From contig NC_018234.1 in NCBI RefSeq assembly GCF_000227135.1, positions 298,186 through 362,185 on the forward strand: a stretch of DNA of 64,000 nucleotides, read 5' to 3'. Each line of letters begins with the position of its first letter. The stretch's first letter is position 1. The notes under the pieces were generated by a model, which made no database searches, had not been told where the DNA came from, and saw nothing but the letters and a program-made list of their open reading frames with translations. Of the stretch, positions 29,301-39,800 are shown piece by piece. The DNA is from Leishmania donovani (Eukaryota > Euglenozoa > Kinetoplastea > Trypanosomatida > Trypanosomatidae). The position numbers and the translations under genes were made by a program.

Positions 29301-30128
29301 ACCGCGGAGATGCTCGAAAGCGTTGCCAAGGCGTACGGCGCGCTGCTGCAGCCCTATATGCCCTACCTGGTCCCTCTGCTCGCCATGCACGCCGACGTGG
29401 GGACGCGGCCCCCGGAAGGACTCGTGACCGCCGTGGGCACCCTCGCCACCGTGCTGCAGGCGTACGGCTCCGTCGACACCAATGGCGATGGTGCTGCGTC
29501 GCCGGCGTCGGAGCAGCTGCTGGCGCCATTCGTCGAGACAGCCGCGCAGCTGAGTTTCAGCGTCATGGCAGGCTCAGAAGAGTCCACCGCAAAGGCGAAC
29601 AGCGCGTATCTCCTACGCATCCTTGTGGAGGGCTGCCCGAGTTTCTTCACACAGCAGCCCGCCGTCGTGCCGCAGTGCTTCCAGGCCCTCTGGTCCATAG
29701 TCGGCAACGAGGAGGACGAGATACCGGAGGCGGTCGACAACGCGGTCAGCGCCACCTGCTCCTTCGTCCGCTGCCTTCCGCTGTCGCTGCTGCCCATCGA
29801 CCAGGTCATCCCTCCCCTCATGGCGCACCTGCCTATGAAGATAGATAAAGCAGAGAACCCGAACGCGGTGCGGACACTGTGCTATCTGCTGGGCAATGAC
29901 CATGCCGCCTCGACCGCAGCGGTGTCGAGCTGGTTACCGTCCGTGGTCGGTGCCGTCGCGAACGTGCTCGCCGCGGCAACCGTGGAGGATGCTGATAAGC
30001 AGCGCCTGGTGCAGCAGGGCGCGTCAGTCTTCGCGCAAGCTCACCCGCAGGCATGGCGGCAGCAGCAGCAGCAGCAGCAGGGCTTGTCGGACGGGCAGCG
30101 CGCAGTGCTGCAGGCATGGCAGCTGTGA
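26343..30128 (+). CDS. Importin-beta family karyopherin, importin-4/Kap123-like
   Basis: The 1261-aa protein is built of HEAT-type helical repeats. The N-terminus contains the importin-N pattern (AERRRNEAELTTALQQ, then SAGVRQMAAVLLRKRIFSLW), which resembles the Kap123/importin-4/5 group. HEAT-like pairs recur through the protein, for example VPLLEDTSDLVRRRVAQALD and LRAQVTETVGVIGSAMGRAA. Such receptors carry ribosomal proteins, histones and other cargo through nuclear pores in a RanGTP-dependent way. Three acidic loops near residues 337, 672 and 869 may contact basic cargo; this is inference. A run of seven Gln lies near the C-terminus. The start is the ATG at 26343; the frame extends to a GTG at 26121, but those 74 residues are not importin-like. 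Importin-5-like identity is the main alternative. Confidence 0.88.
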   Translation: MQTGNPLYTADELCTIIAKILHGADNAERRRNEAELTTALQQPPNVGHLVTILCGTPDGTPPTASAGVRQMAAVLLRKRIFSLWRVLTTEQQHQLRHLLLQRLGDETTRPVRFAIAHVVTRLAKADANRGGDGWPELQHAIRAAADDTRVEMRELAMVLLYSFGEVFTEENALSGLAAESVVRGLDDNETVVQAAAVKAAMVLLPTLHEHPTVRNAFLAHLVPTCIGLLESGAVTEAKVPLCVSVLDLFEQLFDDLPVKKYGALVQDVAQALMRLVANPQHHPRVRENCGTALGQLATLKPKFVAAPALLEPLVQVCLGLMSEDNTISISDQGSGGVEDEDVDGSDDDVDMLHATSACMVGCQLLSALATTVPSKAFTAVLLPYISRVTDAPASVDARTRKATMIALACLAEGHASYLRRRVGYVLTVTRGFLCDADPAPREAAAFALSSFCGHLQPEILLHHEKLLPMVVPLLEDTSDLVRRRVAQALDTLCENLQENLDRYVPTLLPAVMAAIPISSLETQCRLCGVLSSMGMAHSAAFASRGPELLEVLRQPFGLKTPETMALRAQVTETVGVIGSAMGRAAFANYFPFFMQEVVANLQTRHAALREQSFGFLANMCELFREDFAPYLSDSIHCALETITEDRAVYKNKHPLASDGSGDALAAFAAWKDNGEDDDESDEDGGDDAEEIHLRVRTADVEEKSSAVYCVGVFADVMMGQLGEAQTTACWEALTGLDSHYYPNIRSNALIALAKLAKASAGLPAEAMQARSRAAIVARRTGAADSSGSLVQDVLPLPVRDRIDELLNLLLRTIEEEDAESEVVGAACEAVSIVMDYFGTQCAIEGPDAVLRDVVQLLRGTMPCQRRGNELEDDDECSEDDGADNMSYEQYQQLRQQRGDSTSADRAHYLQGRDPFFRRADEAAEAQASAIMAAMAQHQQNGDAAAPPSSPLPSAAALPPWYMLVAPEMVKRGVHLPEDHDGVVLDATAEMLESVAKAYGALLQPYMPYLVPLLAMHADVGTRPPEGLVTAVGTLATVLQAYGSVDTNGDGAASPASEQLLAPFVETAAQLSFSVMAGSEESTAKANSAYLLRILVEGCPSFFTQQPAVVPQCFQALWSIVGNEEDEIPEAVDNAVSATCSFVRCLPLSLLPIDQVIPPLMAHLPMKIDKAENPNAVRTLCYLLGNDHAASTAAVSSWLPSVVGAVANVLAAATVEDADKQRLVQQGASVFAQAHPQAWRQQQQQQQGLSDGQRAVLQAWQL

Positions 30129-30982
30129 AGTACAGCTCTGCCAAGGATCTCAGAGGGGGGACGAGGGGCATGAGGCGGCGAACATTCCTCATTTGCGGAC
30201 CCTCTCCTGCTCTCCTATACCGCTGCCGACACCAGAGACTCGCTGCCGACGTTGTCTTCTTCTCTATCCCTCTCTTGTGTGGGCGCCAGTACTTGGAGTG
30301 CGTTGTAACGCGTAAAGTAGCGTCGATAACGACGGAAATTTAAGTGGTGTGTCTGCGCATATGTTTATGTGTCTTTAACACTCGTCGACGTGACCCTTCC
30401 CCTCTCCGCCAACTCGCTCGCTCGCTTGCTCTCTCTGGATTCCGCCAACTGCTTGCCGCGACGTTCCTTCCTCACCGCCCACCATCGTGCGTTCGCGCGT
30501 GGTGCACGTGTGACGATGGGGATCGTTGACACTCTGCTGCCGCAAGGCGCGCACACATGCGACCATCTACTAGACACGCATTCTCCTCCTCCTTTTTCTC
30601 TGAGTGTGTGCGTGTGCGTATGTGTGTGCGATGCGTATCGCGTCACCAGCGCATGCCTGTGAGAGTACACAGAAAGGCGCATTCTGCACGCGCCTTTTCT
30701 CACCCCTCCGCCTCCCTGCGCTTCATACGCACATACGTGCTCTCTTCTCTGCATCCGTCCTGCTGCTCCTCGTGTTGCGGCTGCGCCGGCTGGGCGTGAA
30801 CAGGGCCGCTTCTCATTTTTCGGGTCTCTCCCGACCATCTATGGATGTACGTCTCTGTGCCTGCGCGCGTGTTGTAGGCTATCTGTTCCCGCAGGTGCTG
30901 CGGTGCTCAAGGGCATTATTGTCCTCGTGGTGTGCGCGCAGCAACGCACCACCTGCTCTTTCCTGCTCTCCCGTCACGCACA

Positions 30983-31013
<31 letters not shown>

Positions 31014-31073
31014 GGACGGCACTCTCACTGACGGCGTGCGCGACGTTGCTGAACGTGTACGAAGAGGTCGACG
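30129..31073. other. Intergenic region between importin and malonyl-CoA decarboxylase genes
   Basis: No gene is supported. CT-rich stretches occur at about 30390-30480 and 30580-30610. A CA microsatellite at about 30981-31010 runs directly into the acceptor of the next gene. Confidence 0.6.
30950..31014 (+). promoter_or_regulatory. Polypyrimidine tract, CA tract and trans-splice acceptor for malonyl-CoA decarboxylase
   Basis: CTGCTCTTTCCTGCTCTCCC is followed by a CA microsatellite and then GCAG at 31011-31014. This would give a leader of about 60 nt before the ATG at 31074. Confidence 0.5.
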
Positions 31074-33551
31074 ATGCGATCGCGCGTACGCTTCCGACCA
31101 CTTGGTAGAAACACAAGGTATAGGCATCCTGCTGCCACAGCGGCGGCCGCAGCGCGGATGCGCTGTGTTTATCGGCCTGCCAGCGGCGCGAGTGGCTGCT
31201 GCAGAGCCACTGCTAGCGGCGGCACTACCCTTTCCGCCGGCACCGTGGCGTACGCCTCGCGGCACTTCAGTGCGCCTACGCGTCTGTCGCGATCGGAACC
31301 ACCGCCACCGCCACTCCCGCCACTCCCGGGGCCAGGCGCCACGGTGAGCGAGGAACGTGTCGCACGATGGTGTCGGCGGCTGTGGGACCTCACGCGCAAG
31401 TCCACTGGCAGCGTGGCCTCTGCCCATGTCACCCCACAGCTTCAACTCGCCGCCCACAGAGCAACAGCAGCACTGTTATCATCGTCGTCGGCGTCCCCCT
31501 TCACCGCGCCACTGCAGATTGACGACAATGGGGAGGTGACGGGCGAGGTGGTGCTGTCCTGCCTGCGCCGCGCCATCCGTAGCGATCAGGGCCGCATTCC
31601 TGGCGTCATTGTGGAGAGCGTGTGGGCCGCCTTCGACGTGCTCGTGCCGCCCATCGTCCAGAACAGCGTCACAGAGGATAGCATCACACCCGCGACGGAG
31701 GATAGCTTCTTTATGTTCATCTCGACCTTGAACGAGCTCAACTTCGACCTGCACGCGGTCGTGAAGGCAAGCACGCAGCTGACAGCGAAGGTGGACTCCT
31801 ACGTGGCCCTTCTACGGCAGGCGGAGGCTCAAGAAACGCAGCAAGCGGCAACAGCAGCTGCCTGTGGCTCTGCACAGGCCGCTATCGACGGATGCGAGCT
31901 CATGGAGAAGCTCATGAAGACTAAGGGGGAGGTCATGCAGTGCTGCTTCGAGGCCCGCAACGCCGGCTCTCCTCTCTACTACACGTGGTTGTGGCACACG
32001 GCCGCCATGCCGGACGGCCTGCGGCGGCTCATGCATTTTCGAAAGCTGACCCATTTCTTCGAGAGCTTGTGCAAGCGACACATCAAACATCTCATGCAGC
32101 AGCAGCAGCAGCAGCAGCAGCCGCAGCGGCGGAGCTTACTGTCTTCTTCGGCGCCTGCTACTGGCGAGTCTGCGGGGACGTTGCCATCAGCAGCAGCATC
32201 AAGCGCCACGGAGCAAAGTCGCTGCGCTGGCGAGCTCTCCAAGTGGCGTAGTCGTCTCGTCGAGGTAGGCCTAATCGATGGTGCCATGTCGCTTCTCTTG
32301 CACGACCTCTTCTCCAAGGAGTACTTGGTGATGGAGGAGCTGACGTGGCTCTCGACGCCGCCGTCGATGCTGGACCAGATCATGCGTGCCGAGTCTGTCC
32401 ATCCGTTCGTCCGCGGACTCGAAGACATGCGCCATCGCCTGCAACCGGCTCACCACCGCCACTTGTTCGCCTTTCTGCACCCCGCCGTTGTCGAGGAGCC
32501 GCTCATCGCCGTGCAGGTGGCCTTGACACACGGCATCGCCAGCTCTGTGGACCAGATCTTGGGTCGCCCTACGCCGCTGTCAGACCCGGCGAACACGTCG
32601 AAGGCGGCCCTCTACTTCCGCCACGCACTGGAATCCTCGGCGGCGGTTGACTGCGCCGGTGCGGCGGAAGATGGCAACGTGAACACCGCCATCTTCTACA
32701 GCATCAACTCTGCCCAGAGTGCGTTGCGTGGCATGGACATGGGCAACCGCCTCATCAAGCGCGTCGTGCAGGAGGTGGAGGGCAACATTAATGCCCGGCG
32801 GCAGGCGCGCAGCTTGACTCCCATCCACACCTTCAGCACCCTCTCACCCATCCCACTCTACGTCAAGTGGCTGGCTGATAAGGTGGCTGCGCTGGCGGCT
32901 GCCGCTGCGACAGCTACCACGATGACGGCGAGCGGCATCTTTGGCAAGCAGCTCTCCGCAACCGAGGAAGATACGCGCTACTTGGAGCCGCTTCGCGCGG
33001 CGATTGCCGGCTACGTCCTGCGGCACCCCGGTGCCCTACCGGCGGAGGCGCGTGCGGTGATGTCAGCGGCGGCCGCAAGCAGTCATGGCAACCACGCGGC
33101 TGCAAACATAGCGGCACTGCAGTACCTCGTGCGTCTGCTCCAAGACTCATCTTCGCCCCCCTCGTTGCCGCGCGACGATCCTGCCATGTTCGCCGCGGGC
33201 AGCACCTCGACAGAGCGGCATCAGCAGCCATGGTGGATGGACCATGCGTTCACGATGGCCCTCGAGGCGCCCCTGCTGCACTCCGTTGCCACGTACCTGT
33301 GCACTGCCAAGCGTAGTGGTGATGGCCGCATTCGCGACCCAGTCGGCAACTTTCACGTGTCTAATGGCGCCACTGTTTATCGACTAAACTTCCTGGCGAA
33401 CACGACCCCGAAGGCCAGTTGTGAGAGCGCCTGCATCATGGTGAACTACTGGTACGACCTGCCAACGGTCTCAGCCAACGCTGCGCAGTACGAGGTGAGC
33501 CGCACCGTGCCCCTCGGTGAGCCGATCAAGACGCTGCTGGGGGACATTTAG
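31074..33551 (+). CDS. MCD: Malonyl-CoA decarboxylase, probably mitochondrial
   Basis: The 825-aa protein matches malonyl-CoA decarboxylase, which converts malonyl-CoA to acetyl-CoA and CO2. Diagnostic segments in order are EEPLIAVQVALTHGIASSVD, AIFYSINSAQSALRGMDMGN with LIKRVVQEVE, THFSTLSPIP-type HTFSTLSPIPLYVKWL, and NFHVSNGATVYRLNFLAN with MVNYWYDLP. H761 in NFHVSNGA aligns with the family's catalytic His, and S543 or S546 in YSINSAQ with the catalytic Ser. The first 30 residues are Arg-rich without acidic residues (MRSRVRFRPLGRNTRYRH), which fits a mitochondrial leader. A second in-frame ATG at 31158 would omit most of it. The C-terminus ends LLGDI, so the SKL peroxisomal signal of the human enzyme is absent. 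An eight-Gln run (CAG repeat, 32097-32120) and other low-complexity loops explain the length, since animal enzymes are about 490 aa. Confidence 0.92.
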   Translation: MRSRVRFRPLGRNTRYRHPAATAAAAARMRCVYRPASGASGCCRATASGGTTLSAGTVAYASRHFSAPTRLSRSEPPPPPLPPLPGPGATVSEERVARWCRRLWDLTRKSTGSVASAHVTPQLQLAAHRATAALLSSSSASPFTAPLQIDDNGEVTGEVVLSCLRRAIRSDQGRIPGVIVESVWAAFDVLVPPIVQNSVTEDSITPATEDSFFMFISTLNELNFDLHAVVKASTQLTAKVDSYVALLRQAEAQETQQAATAAACGSAQAAIDGCELMEKLMKTKGEVMQCCFEARNAGSPLYYTWLWHTAAMPDGLRRLMHFRKLTHFFESLCKRHIKHLMQQQQQQQQPQRRSLLSSSAPATGESAGTLPSAAASSATEQSRCAGELSKWRSRLVEVGLIDGAMSLLLHDLFSKEYLVMEELTWLSTPPSMLDQIMRAESVHPFVRGLEDMRHRLQPAHHRHLFAFLHPAVVEEPLIAVQVALTHGIASSVDQILGRPTPLSDPANTSKAALYFRHALESSAAVDCAGAAEDGNVNTAIFYSINSAQSALRGMDMGNRLIKRVVQEVEGNINARRQARSLTPIHTFSTLSPIPLYVKWLADKVAALAAAAATATTMTASGIFGKQLSATEEDTRYLEPLRAAIAGYVLRHPGALPAEARAVMSAAAASSHGNHAAANIAALQYLVRLLQDSSSPPSLPRDDPAMFAAGSTSTERHQQPWWMDHAFTMALEAPLLHSVATYLCTAKRSGDGRIRDPVGNFHVSNGATVYRLNFLANTTPKASCESACIMVNYWYDLPTVSANAAQYEVSRTVPLGEPIKTLLGDI
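32097..32120 (+). repeat. CAG repeat (eight Gln codons)
   Basis: Eight consecutive CAG codons lie inside malonyl-CoA decarboxylase. The tract sits in a predicted loop and is likely length-variable between strains. Confidence 0.9.
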
Positions 33552-34299
33552 GGCGGCTGTGCTGTCAAGCCCTGCGGACACTTCCTCCCCCTCTCCGTTC
33601 CGCCAGTCGCGCTGGTGGGCGCACGTGCAGCAGCAACTCTTGTGCCCTGGAAGAGTGAGCGCCATCCCCTCCTCTCCCACTTGCTTTGAAAATGACCGAT
33701 CCACAGCGCAGGAACGATGGCCAGACAGCACCACCACCGCCACGCCTCCCCACGCACACGGACATGCCCCGCCCTCCTTTGTGTGGCATTGCGCTCTTAT
33801 TTTTGTGTATCGCTGCGCGCGCATCTCTCTCGAGCCTTTCTCCTCCGTCTTCGATGCGCGTCCGCCCTGCACCCTGCCCTGTGTACCCTCCGCCTTGCCC
33901 CCTTCCACCGCGCCTTCCTCTTCTTTCTCTCGCGCTGCCCCACAGAGGCGTTTGATCTGCTGTCTGAGGCGCATGTGAGGCGAGCACGACGAAGAGCAAC
34001 CACAACATACGAAGAAGAGAGAGGACTGGTCTCCGTCTTGTTATGTGTGTGTGTGTGCGTCACTCCGGAGGAGCCCGTCCTACCGCACAGGCGGAGGTGT
34101 TGGTCCCGTGAGCGTGGGCGTTGTGTGTGATGAGTACGTATAGATACACATGTACGTATGATAAGTTGTATGCACGTACGCGCTTCGGCTCTCGGGCACG
34201 CTGCAGGGAGCGCCGCCGACCCCGTCCCTTCGCGCTTCCGACCCCCTGCGGTTCTCTCTTCGCTATTTCTCGACTACGTCCTGCTTCTCGGTTGATGCG

Positions 34300-34599
34300 G
34301 GGGGCTACCTCAGCGCGGTTTCAGGGTGCCCGGTGACCCGCACTTGGTAGGGAGGCCGAACGCCTACAACATGCTCTCGGTGTACGGCTGGCGGACTCTC
34401 GGTGTCGGCGAATAGGTGCTGGGGGCTGGTGCTCTCCCGAAAGAGGCTTACCGTTCTCCGATAACGCTCACACTTGCTCACACCGGATAGTACCAGCGGC
34501 TCGACAGCTTCTGGACGAAGAGATGCACACTGATCAGCCCAACAGTGCATGGTGTGCAGTGTCCGCTACACTCGACCCTGCGGGCTGAGGGGGCATCGG
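34300..34599. repeat. SIDER-like degenerate retroposon segment next to gap (candidate)
   Basis: At 34415-34446, GGTGCTGGGGGCTGGTGCTC followed by TCCCGAAAGAGG is a recognisable variant of the core at 727-759. The composition differs from the surrounding CT-rich DNA. The segment runs directly into the assembly gap, as expected if a repeat prevented assembly. Confidence 0.4.
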
Positions 34600-35325
34600 N
34601 NNNNNNNNNNNNNNNNNNNNNNNNNNNNNNNNNNNNNNNNNNNNNNNNNNNNNNNNNNNNNNNNNNNNNNNNNNNNNNNNNNNNNNNNNNNNNNNNNNNN
34701 NNNNNNNNNNNNNNNNNNNNNNNNNNNNNNNNNNNNNNNNNNNNNNNNNNNNNNNNNNNNNNNNNNNNNNNNNNNNNNNNNNNNNNNNNNNNNNNNNNNN
34801 NNNNNNNNNNNNNNNNNNNNNNNNNNNNNNNNNNNNNNNNNNNNNNNNNNNNNNNNNNNNNNNNNNNNNNNNNNNNNNNNNNNNNNNNNNNNNNNNNNNN
34901 NNNNNNNNNNNNNNNNNNNNNNNNNNNNNNNNNNNNNNNNNNNNNNNNNNNNNNNNNNNNNNNNNNNNNNNNNNNNNNNNNNNNNNNNNNNNNNNNNNNN
35001 NNNNNNNNNNNNNNNNNNNNNNNNNNNNNNNNNNNNNNNNNNNNNNNNNNNNNNNNNNNNNNNNNNNNNNNNNNNNNNNNNNNNNNNNNNNNNNNNNNNN
35101 NNNNNNNNNNNNNNNNNNNNNNNNNNNNNNNNNNNNNNNNNNNNNNNNNNNNNNNNNNNNNNNNNNNNNNNNNNNNNNNNNNNNNNNNNNNNNNNNNNNN
35201 NNNNNNNNNNNNNNNNNNNNNNNNNNNNNNNNNNNNNNNNNNNNNNNNNNNNNNNNNNNNNNNNNNNNNNNNNNNNNNNNNNNNNNNNNNNNNNNNNNNN
35301 NNNNNNNNNNNNNNNNNNNNNNNNN
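34600..35325. other. Assembly gap (726 Ns)
   Basis: All bases are N. The true length and content are unknown. Apparent open frames across it on both strands are artefacts of unknown codons. Confidence 0.99.
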
Positions 35326-35620
35326 GGGTGTGGCATACGCTCGAGTCGCGCGGACACTTTTTGCCTATCCGATGAGAACCACAAACGCGTTCACTGCCGC
35401 CGCTCGCCCCGGCGCCACGCCGTCCGGGACCCGCCCGCCGACATCCGCAGCGACGACTCGCTCTCACTCGCCCACGTCGTAGGCGCTTGGCACGCGCACC
35501 GCCAGAAGTGGCTCGGCATTCGGCCGGGATGGGGGCGGGGAGAGGGGGCTGCTCGGCGTCCACCCAGACCGAGCTGGACACACCGGACCCGGAGATGCCA
35601 CGCGCGGAGGTGTGTGTGCG
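35326..35620. repeat. GC-rich non-pyrimidine segment after gap, possible repeat remnant
   Basis: The segment is GC-rich with little CT/TG simple sequence, unlike the flanking intergenic DNA. It may be the other side of the element interrupted by the gap. I found no clear copy of its sequence elsewhere in the window, so this is a weak call. Confidence 0.25.
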
Positions 35621-35964
35621 CATCCTATGGGGTATGCAGGTAGGCGTAACACGAAGATGCGCTGTGCTTGTCGGTGTTCTTTTTTTTTGTGGTGCTTGCT
35701 TTTCATCTTCACCTGCCGTGCGCCTCTCCCGCTGTTTTATCTTTTCTCGTCTGCTGGCTTGCCTTTCATGCACGCGTGATGGCGTGGGTGCCTGTGCACC
35801 GCGTGCTCTCTTCCCATCGTCTTGTGGAGTGCGCCTTGTCTGGGTAGCTTCGCTTGTCTGTGGTTGCCTCCCTGTGTACGTCTCTGCTCATCCTTTTCGT
35901 CAAAACAGTGTAGCGCAAGCGGGGGTGAGGTCGGGAGGGCAACGCGGCTGTGATGCAGAGCCTA

Positions 35965-36003
35965 ACCCACACATGCGTCGCATATGCACACGCATGTGTG
36001 GGT
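35965..36003. repeat. Perfect 14-bp inverted repeat, stem-loop
   Basis: Positions 35965-35978 (ACCCACACATGCGT) and 35990-36003 (ACGCATGTGTGGGT) are exact reverse complements with an 11-base loop, CGCATATGCAC. The loop itself contains the palindrome GCATATGC. The arms include CA/TG steps, so partial origin from simple sequence is possible. Confidence 0.8.
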
Positions 36004-36826
36004 AAAGTCGCCACCTCAAGTGCTCGCGCACCGCACCTGCATGCACTTTTATGCAGCCCACCGACGTGTACATGTGCATTTCTTAGGTTGCACTGATGCC
36101 CCTCATGATGGGTTGGTACGCAAGCTGTGTCATTCGTGCTCTGCGCCAACCCTCTCGCTGTCTCTCCCTCTTTCCTATCCACTCAGTCCTCTTGTTGCTA
36201 CATCCGCGGCAACGACCAACACCGTTACCCGACGCTCTACGCGCCAGCCACGCACACGCGCAGGGGCGGGGCTGCACCTTTGTAAACTAGACGTGTCTCT
36301 GGCAAGTTTTTCCCTCCACACACACACACACACACACTTGCCCGTTGCGCTCTCTCGACGCCGCCTCCTCTTCCGCCATTGTGCTCTTCTCCTCTGTTTG
36401 GCCGCTTCCTGTACCGCCACCGATCTCGTTGAACCACACCTGCACACACTTAAGATTGCCGGACAGCGCTGTCGGGTGCAAGCGAATCGAGCAACGGAAG
36501 AAGAGGAAGAGAGAGAGACCCCTCTATTCCTTACCCCTCGTGTTCGTCTTAGTGCATACATGAGAGGCCTGCTCATCTTATTCGAGTGTACCGCACCCGC
36601 GCCGCACGGCACCACACCGCACCACCCCTCTCTTCCTCATTTCCTTTCATGATATTACCGGCGCTCTGCACGGCGTTTCTCAGCGCCTCGCCGCACGCCG
36701 CCTCCGCTGTCTTGCACATCTGATGCATAAGGAAAGGAACACCACACACATACACACACACACACCTAAATACACCAACACACACCCGAGTAGAGCTGGT
36801 GAGCTATCAGGCGAAGCACTGAGGTC

Positions 36827-36881
36827 CTTCGCCACCTTCTCTGCCTCTTCATACTCGCCGTTTGGATGCCGGTGCCGCCAG
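36827..36881 (+). promoter_or_regulatory. Polypyrimidine tract and trans-splice acceptor for the giant WD40-like gene
   Basis: CCTTCGCCACCTTCTCTGCC and the following CT-rich bases precede the first AG at 36880-36881. This leaves a leader of only about seven bases before the ATG at 36889, so an upstream acceptor cannot be excluded. Confidence 0.4.
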
Positions 36882-36888
36882 GGCGTTT

Positions 36889-39800
36889 ATGATGCACAAT
36901 TCCAGCGCAGCCTCGGACCTCGCCAACGCCCCGCACGAAACCCAAGCTGAACTTGATGCATCTGCAGAGGCAACGCTGCAGCCACCCTTTGCCGCGTCGC
37001 TGCAGGAGTCCTTGCATGAAGTCACGACTGCCTCCGTATCAGGAGGACAAAGGAGTCAGCAAGATGCTCCCGCACGTCCCTCGACAGCAGGTGCTGCTCT
37101 TGCAGTGACACCATTGGCGAGGTCGTTGCCGTCTTCTCGATCTCGCTCTGCGACCTCCGCCATCCCGCCGCCGCCGCTCGTGCGCCCAGCAAAGAAGGCG
37201 GTCAAGGCGGGCGGCCACAACTGCACCACTAACGGCGTGGTTGGTAGTGCCTCGCTCTTCCGCGATTGGTCCACCAATGCCGCGCTGCTCGATGAGGTTC
37301 TGAACACGCCGTTCTTCCATCTACTCCCGAAAAGCACAGAGAGCACGGCCGGCACGGTCGCCTCGTCTGCGGCGGCGCACGATCCGGCACTGCAGTCGGT
37401 GACTCTGCCCACCAGCGATGCCCCGCTGCCGTCCATGCTCCTTATCGCCCTCTCAGACATCGAGGTGTTGCAGCAGTCTTTCTGCGCGCACACCCTCGTC
37501 AACCCAGTGAAGAATCAGCTCGGTGAGTTCAAGCGACTTGTGGCGGCCTCGATGCGGTCGGAGCTGACGCATGGGCACGAGCCGCAGCACACGGAGAACT
37601 TTGCAGCGGAAGCACAACCGGCTGCCGCCGTGACTGAGGATGTCCATGCAGACCACAACGCTGCTGGCGACGAAGGCGAGAAGGCGACTGGTTCTGCGAT
37701 GCACGATGATGACTTGGCCGACGACTCCGCTCTCATCGTTAGCTCCTTACAGGCGCACGACGCGGCCGTCCGCGCAGCGTTGCGCACCGCACACGGGTTT
37801 CTCTACGGCAGTGAAACAGTCCCCGTCGGCGTGCCGGTGGTGTACTTGCAGCGCGCTCGACGAGAGTGGCTTACGCGGTACCGCGTCATGCACGTTCAGC
37901 CACATCTGCAGAAGGCCCAGCGACGTCGCTATGAGGCGTGGGCGGCGCAGCATCCACAGATACAGGGCTTTGCTGACGGCAGCGCCGACGGTGCTACCCA
38001 CCAGCACGGCGCGTCTGCCTCGCGGAGCGCGATGACGCCGGTGTCTATGTGCGCAGCGTTGCAGCCCAAGTATTGGCGAACCATCTCCATGGAGCGGCCA
38101 AGTGCTGTGCCCACCACGACCCACCCCGGCACTGCGAATGCGCCGCCGGTTGAAGTGGAAGGGGTTGCGAGCGGTCACAGCGTCATCCCGCCGCCAACAC
38201 GTCGGCTGTGGTCGTCAAGCTCTGCACACTCCGCCTCGCCACTGCACGCGTTGTCGCCCGCAAAGACAACGGCGGTGCCGGCGTTCTATAAGGCAGCGTG
38301 GGACGTGGACCTCTACGACGACCTCGGCCTGGCCGTGTCGGCGGAGCAGCTCGACATTATGGTGCGCCAGGCAACGTCGCGCACCGCTGTAGAGGCGATG
38401 GAGCTAGACGAGCTGGCGCCGCAGTTTTCGACGACAGTGGCTAACGCTTCTTTCGCTTCCCCGATGGAGCTGTCGGCGCCGCCGCCGCTCATCCGCGCTG
38501 GCGACCTTACCCAGATGCAGCTCACCCTTCCCGTCTTTGTTTATGTTGTAAGTCGCTACTTATTCGTTGCCCACTACGCCGCGTACTTTCCGACAGGCCT
38601 GTTCAGCCGCGCCCTCATCGACCCCTTCTACTTCCCGGACGCAGCTCAATGCACGCCGGAGTATGCGCTACGTGCGGCGCCGGCCCTACGACGTGAGGCG
38701 CGGCGTGTGTATGCCAGCTATGCCGCGAAGCTGGCGGATGCGCACCGCTGCTTTCCGGATCGCACGCGCTCGACAGAGGTGCCGCTGCCGCCGAACGACA
38801 TGTTTCACCTGTGGGAGCTGCTGTGCCCGCCGCAGCGGCAGGACGTCGCAGGGCGGTGGAACCCCATTCCGTGGGGCCAGCTGATGCCCGAGGAGGAAGA
38901 GGCGCTTCTTGATGAGGGATTCAAGAGTGTCGCGCACGCAGGTCAGGACGCCATCGACAAACATCTCTCTCACGAGGAACCGCTGCTGAGTTATCCATAC
39001 GCCCGCGCAGCACGGCTAACCTACCGGCAGCGACTCCAGCAGCTCGCCCAGCACCCGTCACTTCTGGCCGAGGTCCACCGCCTTCTCTCACAGTGCGAGG
39101 ACATCGCGATGCAGTTCTTCACGATGGTTGACATGGAGCAGAAGGGTTGCATCACTTGGGAGGCCTTCACCAACGCGCTTATTGAGGAGGCAGACGTGCA
39201 GGATCATCAGCGCAAGGTGCGCGAGCGTGCTGCCCATCTTACGCGCACCAGCGCCTCGGTCTTCGACCGGTACGTCGTGGAGCCGCTCCCCTCAACGCTC
39301 GCACGGCTTGGGTACACGGGCAACGTTTTCGAGGTGCGGCACAGCGCGTCGCTCGTCATGCTGGAGGGTGCGAACGACTACGCCGTGTGCGATGGCACTC
39401 AGCTGGGCAGCATTCACCAACGCTTTCTTGTCAGGCCCATGGATGTGTTGTGCAAGGAGCTCGAAGATGAGCCGCACGACGCCTTTGGCCGACTCATCCG
39501 CGGCCTCCGTGGCCATCGGGGCGGCGGCGGCGACAGGGAGATTGGCAGGCGAAGAGCGTACTCGGCCACTGATACTGACGGCTACGACGCAGCACTGAGA
39601 CAGCGGCCATGGCGCAACAATCAGCGACCTCTGCGGGTGTACGTTCGCTACGAGGACGGCCGACGACTGCAGGAGTCGACGGCACTGAACATGCTGCAGC
39701 AGCTGAGCCCCTCAAGGGCGAGGGCCGTCACGGCAGCTGGCAGGGGGACTGTTGACGACCACGAGGGCGTGCTCACAAGCATGCGGGCGCATCAACCGGC

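Larger units (their letters stand above)
33552..36888. other. Intergenic region with assembly gap, before the giant WD40-like gene
   Basis: No gene is supported. From 33552 to about 34100 the sequence is CT-rich. From about 34300 to 34599 and again 35326-35620 it has mixed, non-pyrimidine composition and flanks a run of Ns. A perfect inverted repeat lies at 35965-36003 and a CA microsatellite at about 36317-36338. The end is pyrimidine-rich and leads to the acceptor at 36881. Confidence 0.55.

Noticed and set aside
34478..35773. Open frames on both strands spanning the N run
   Set aside because: Most codons are unknown bases, so openness carries no information.
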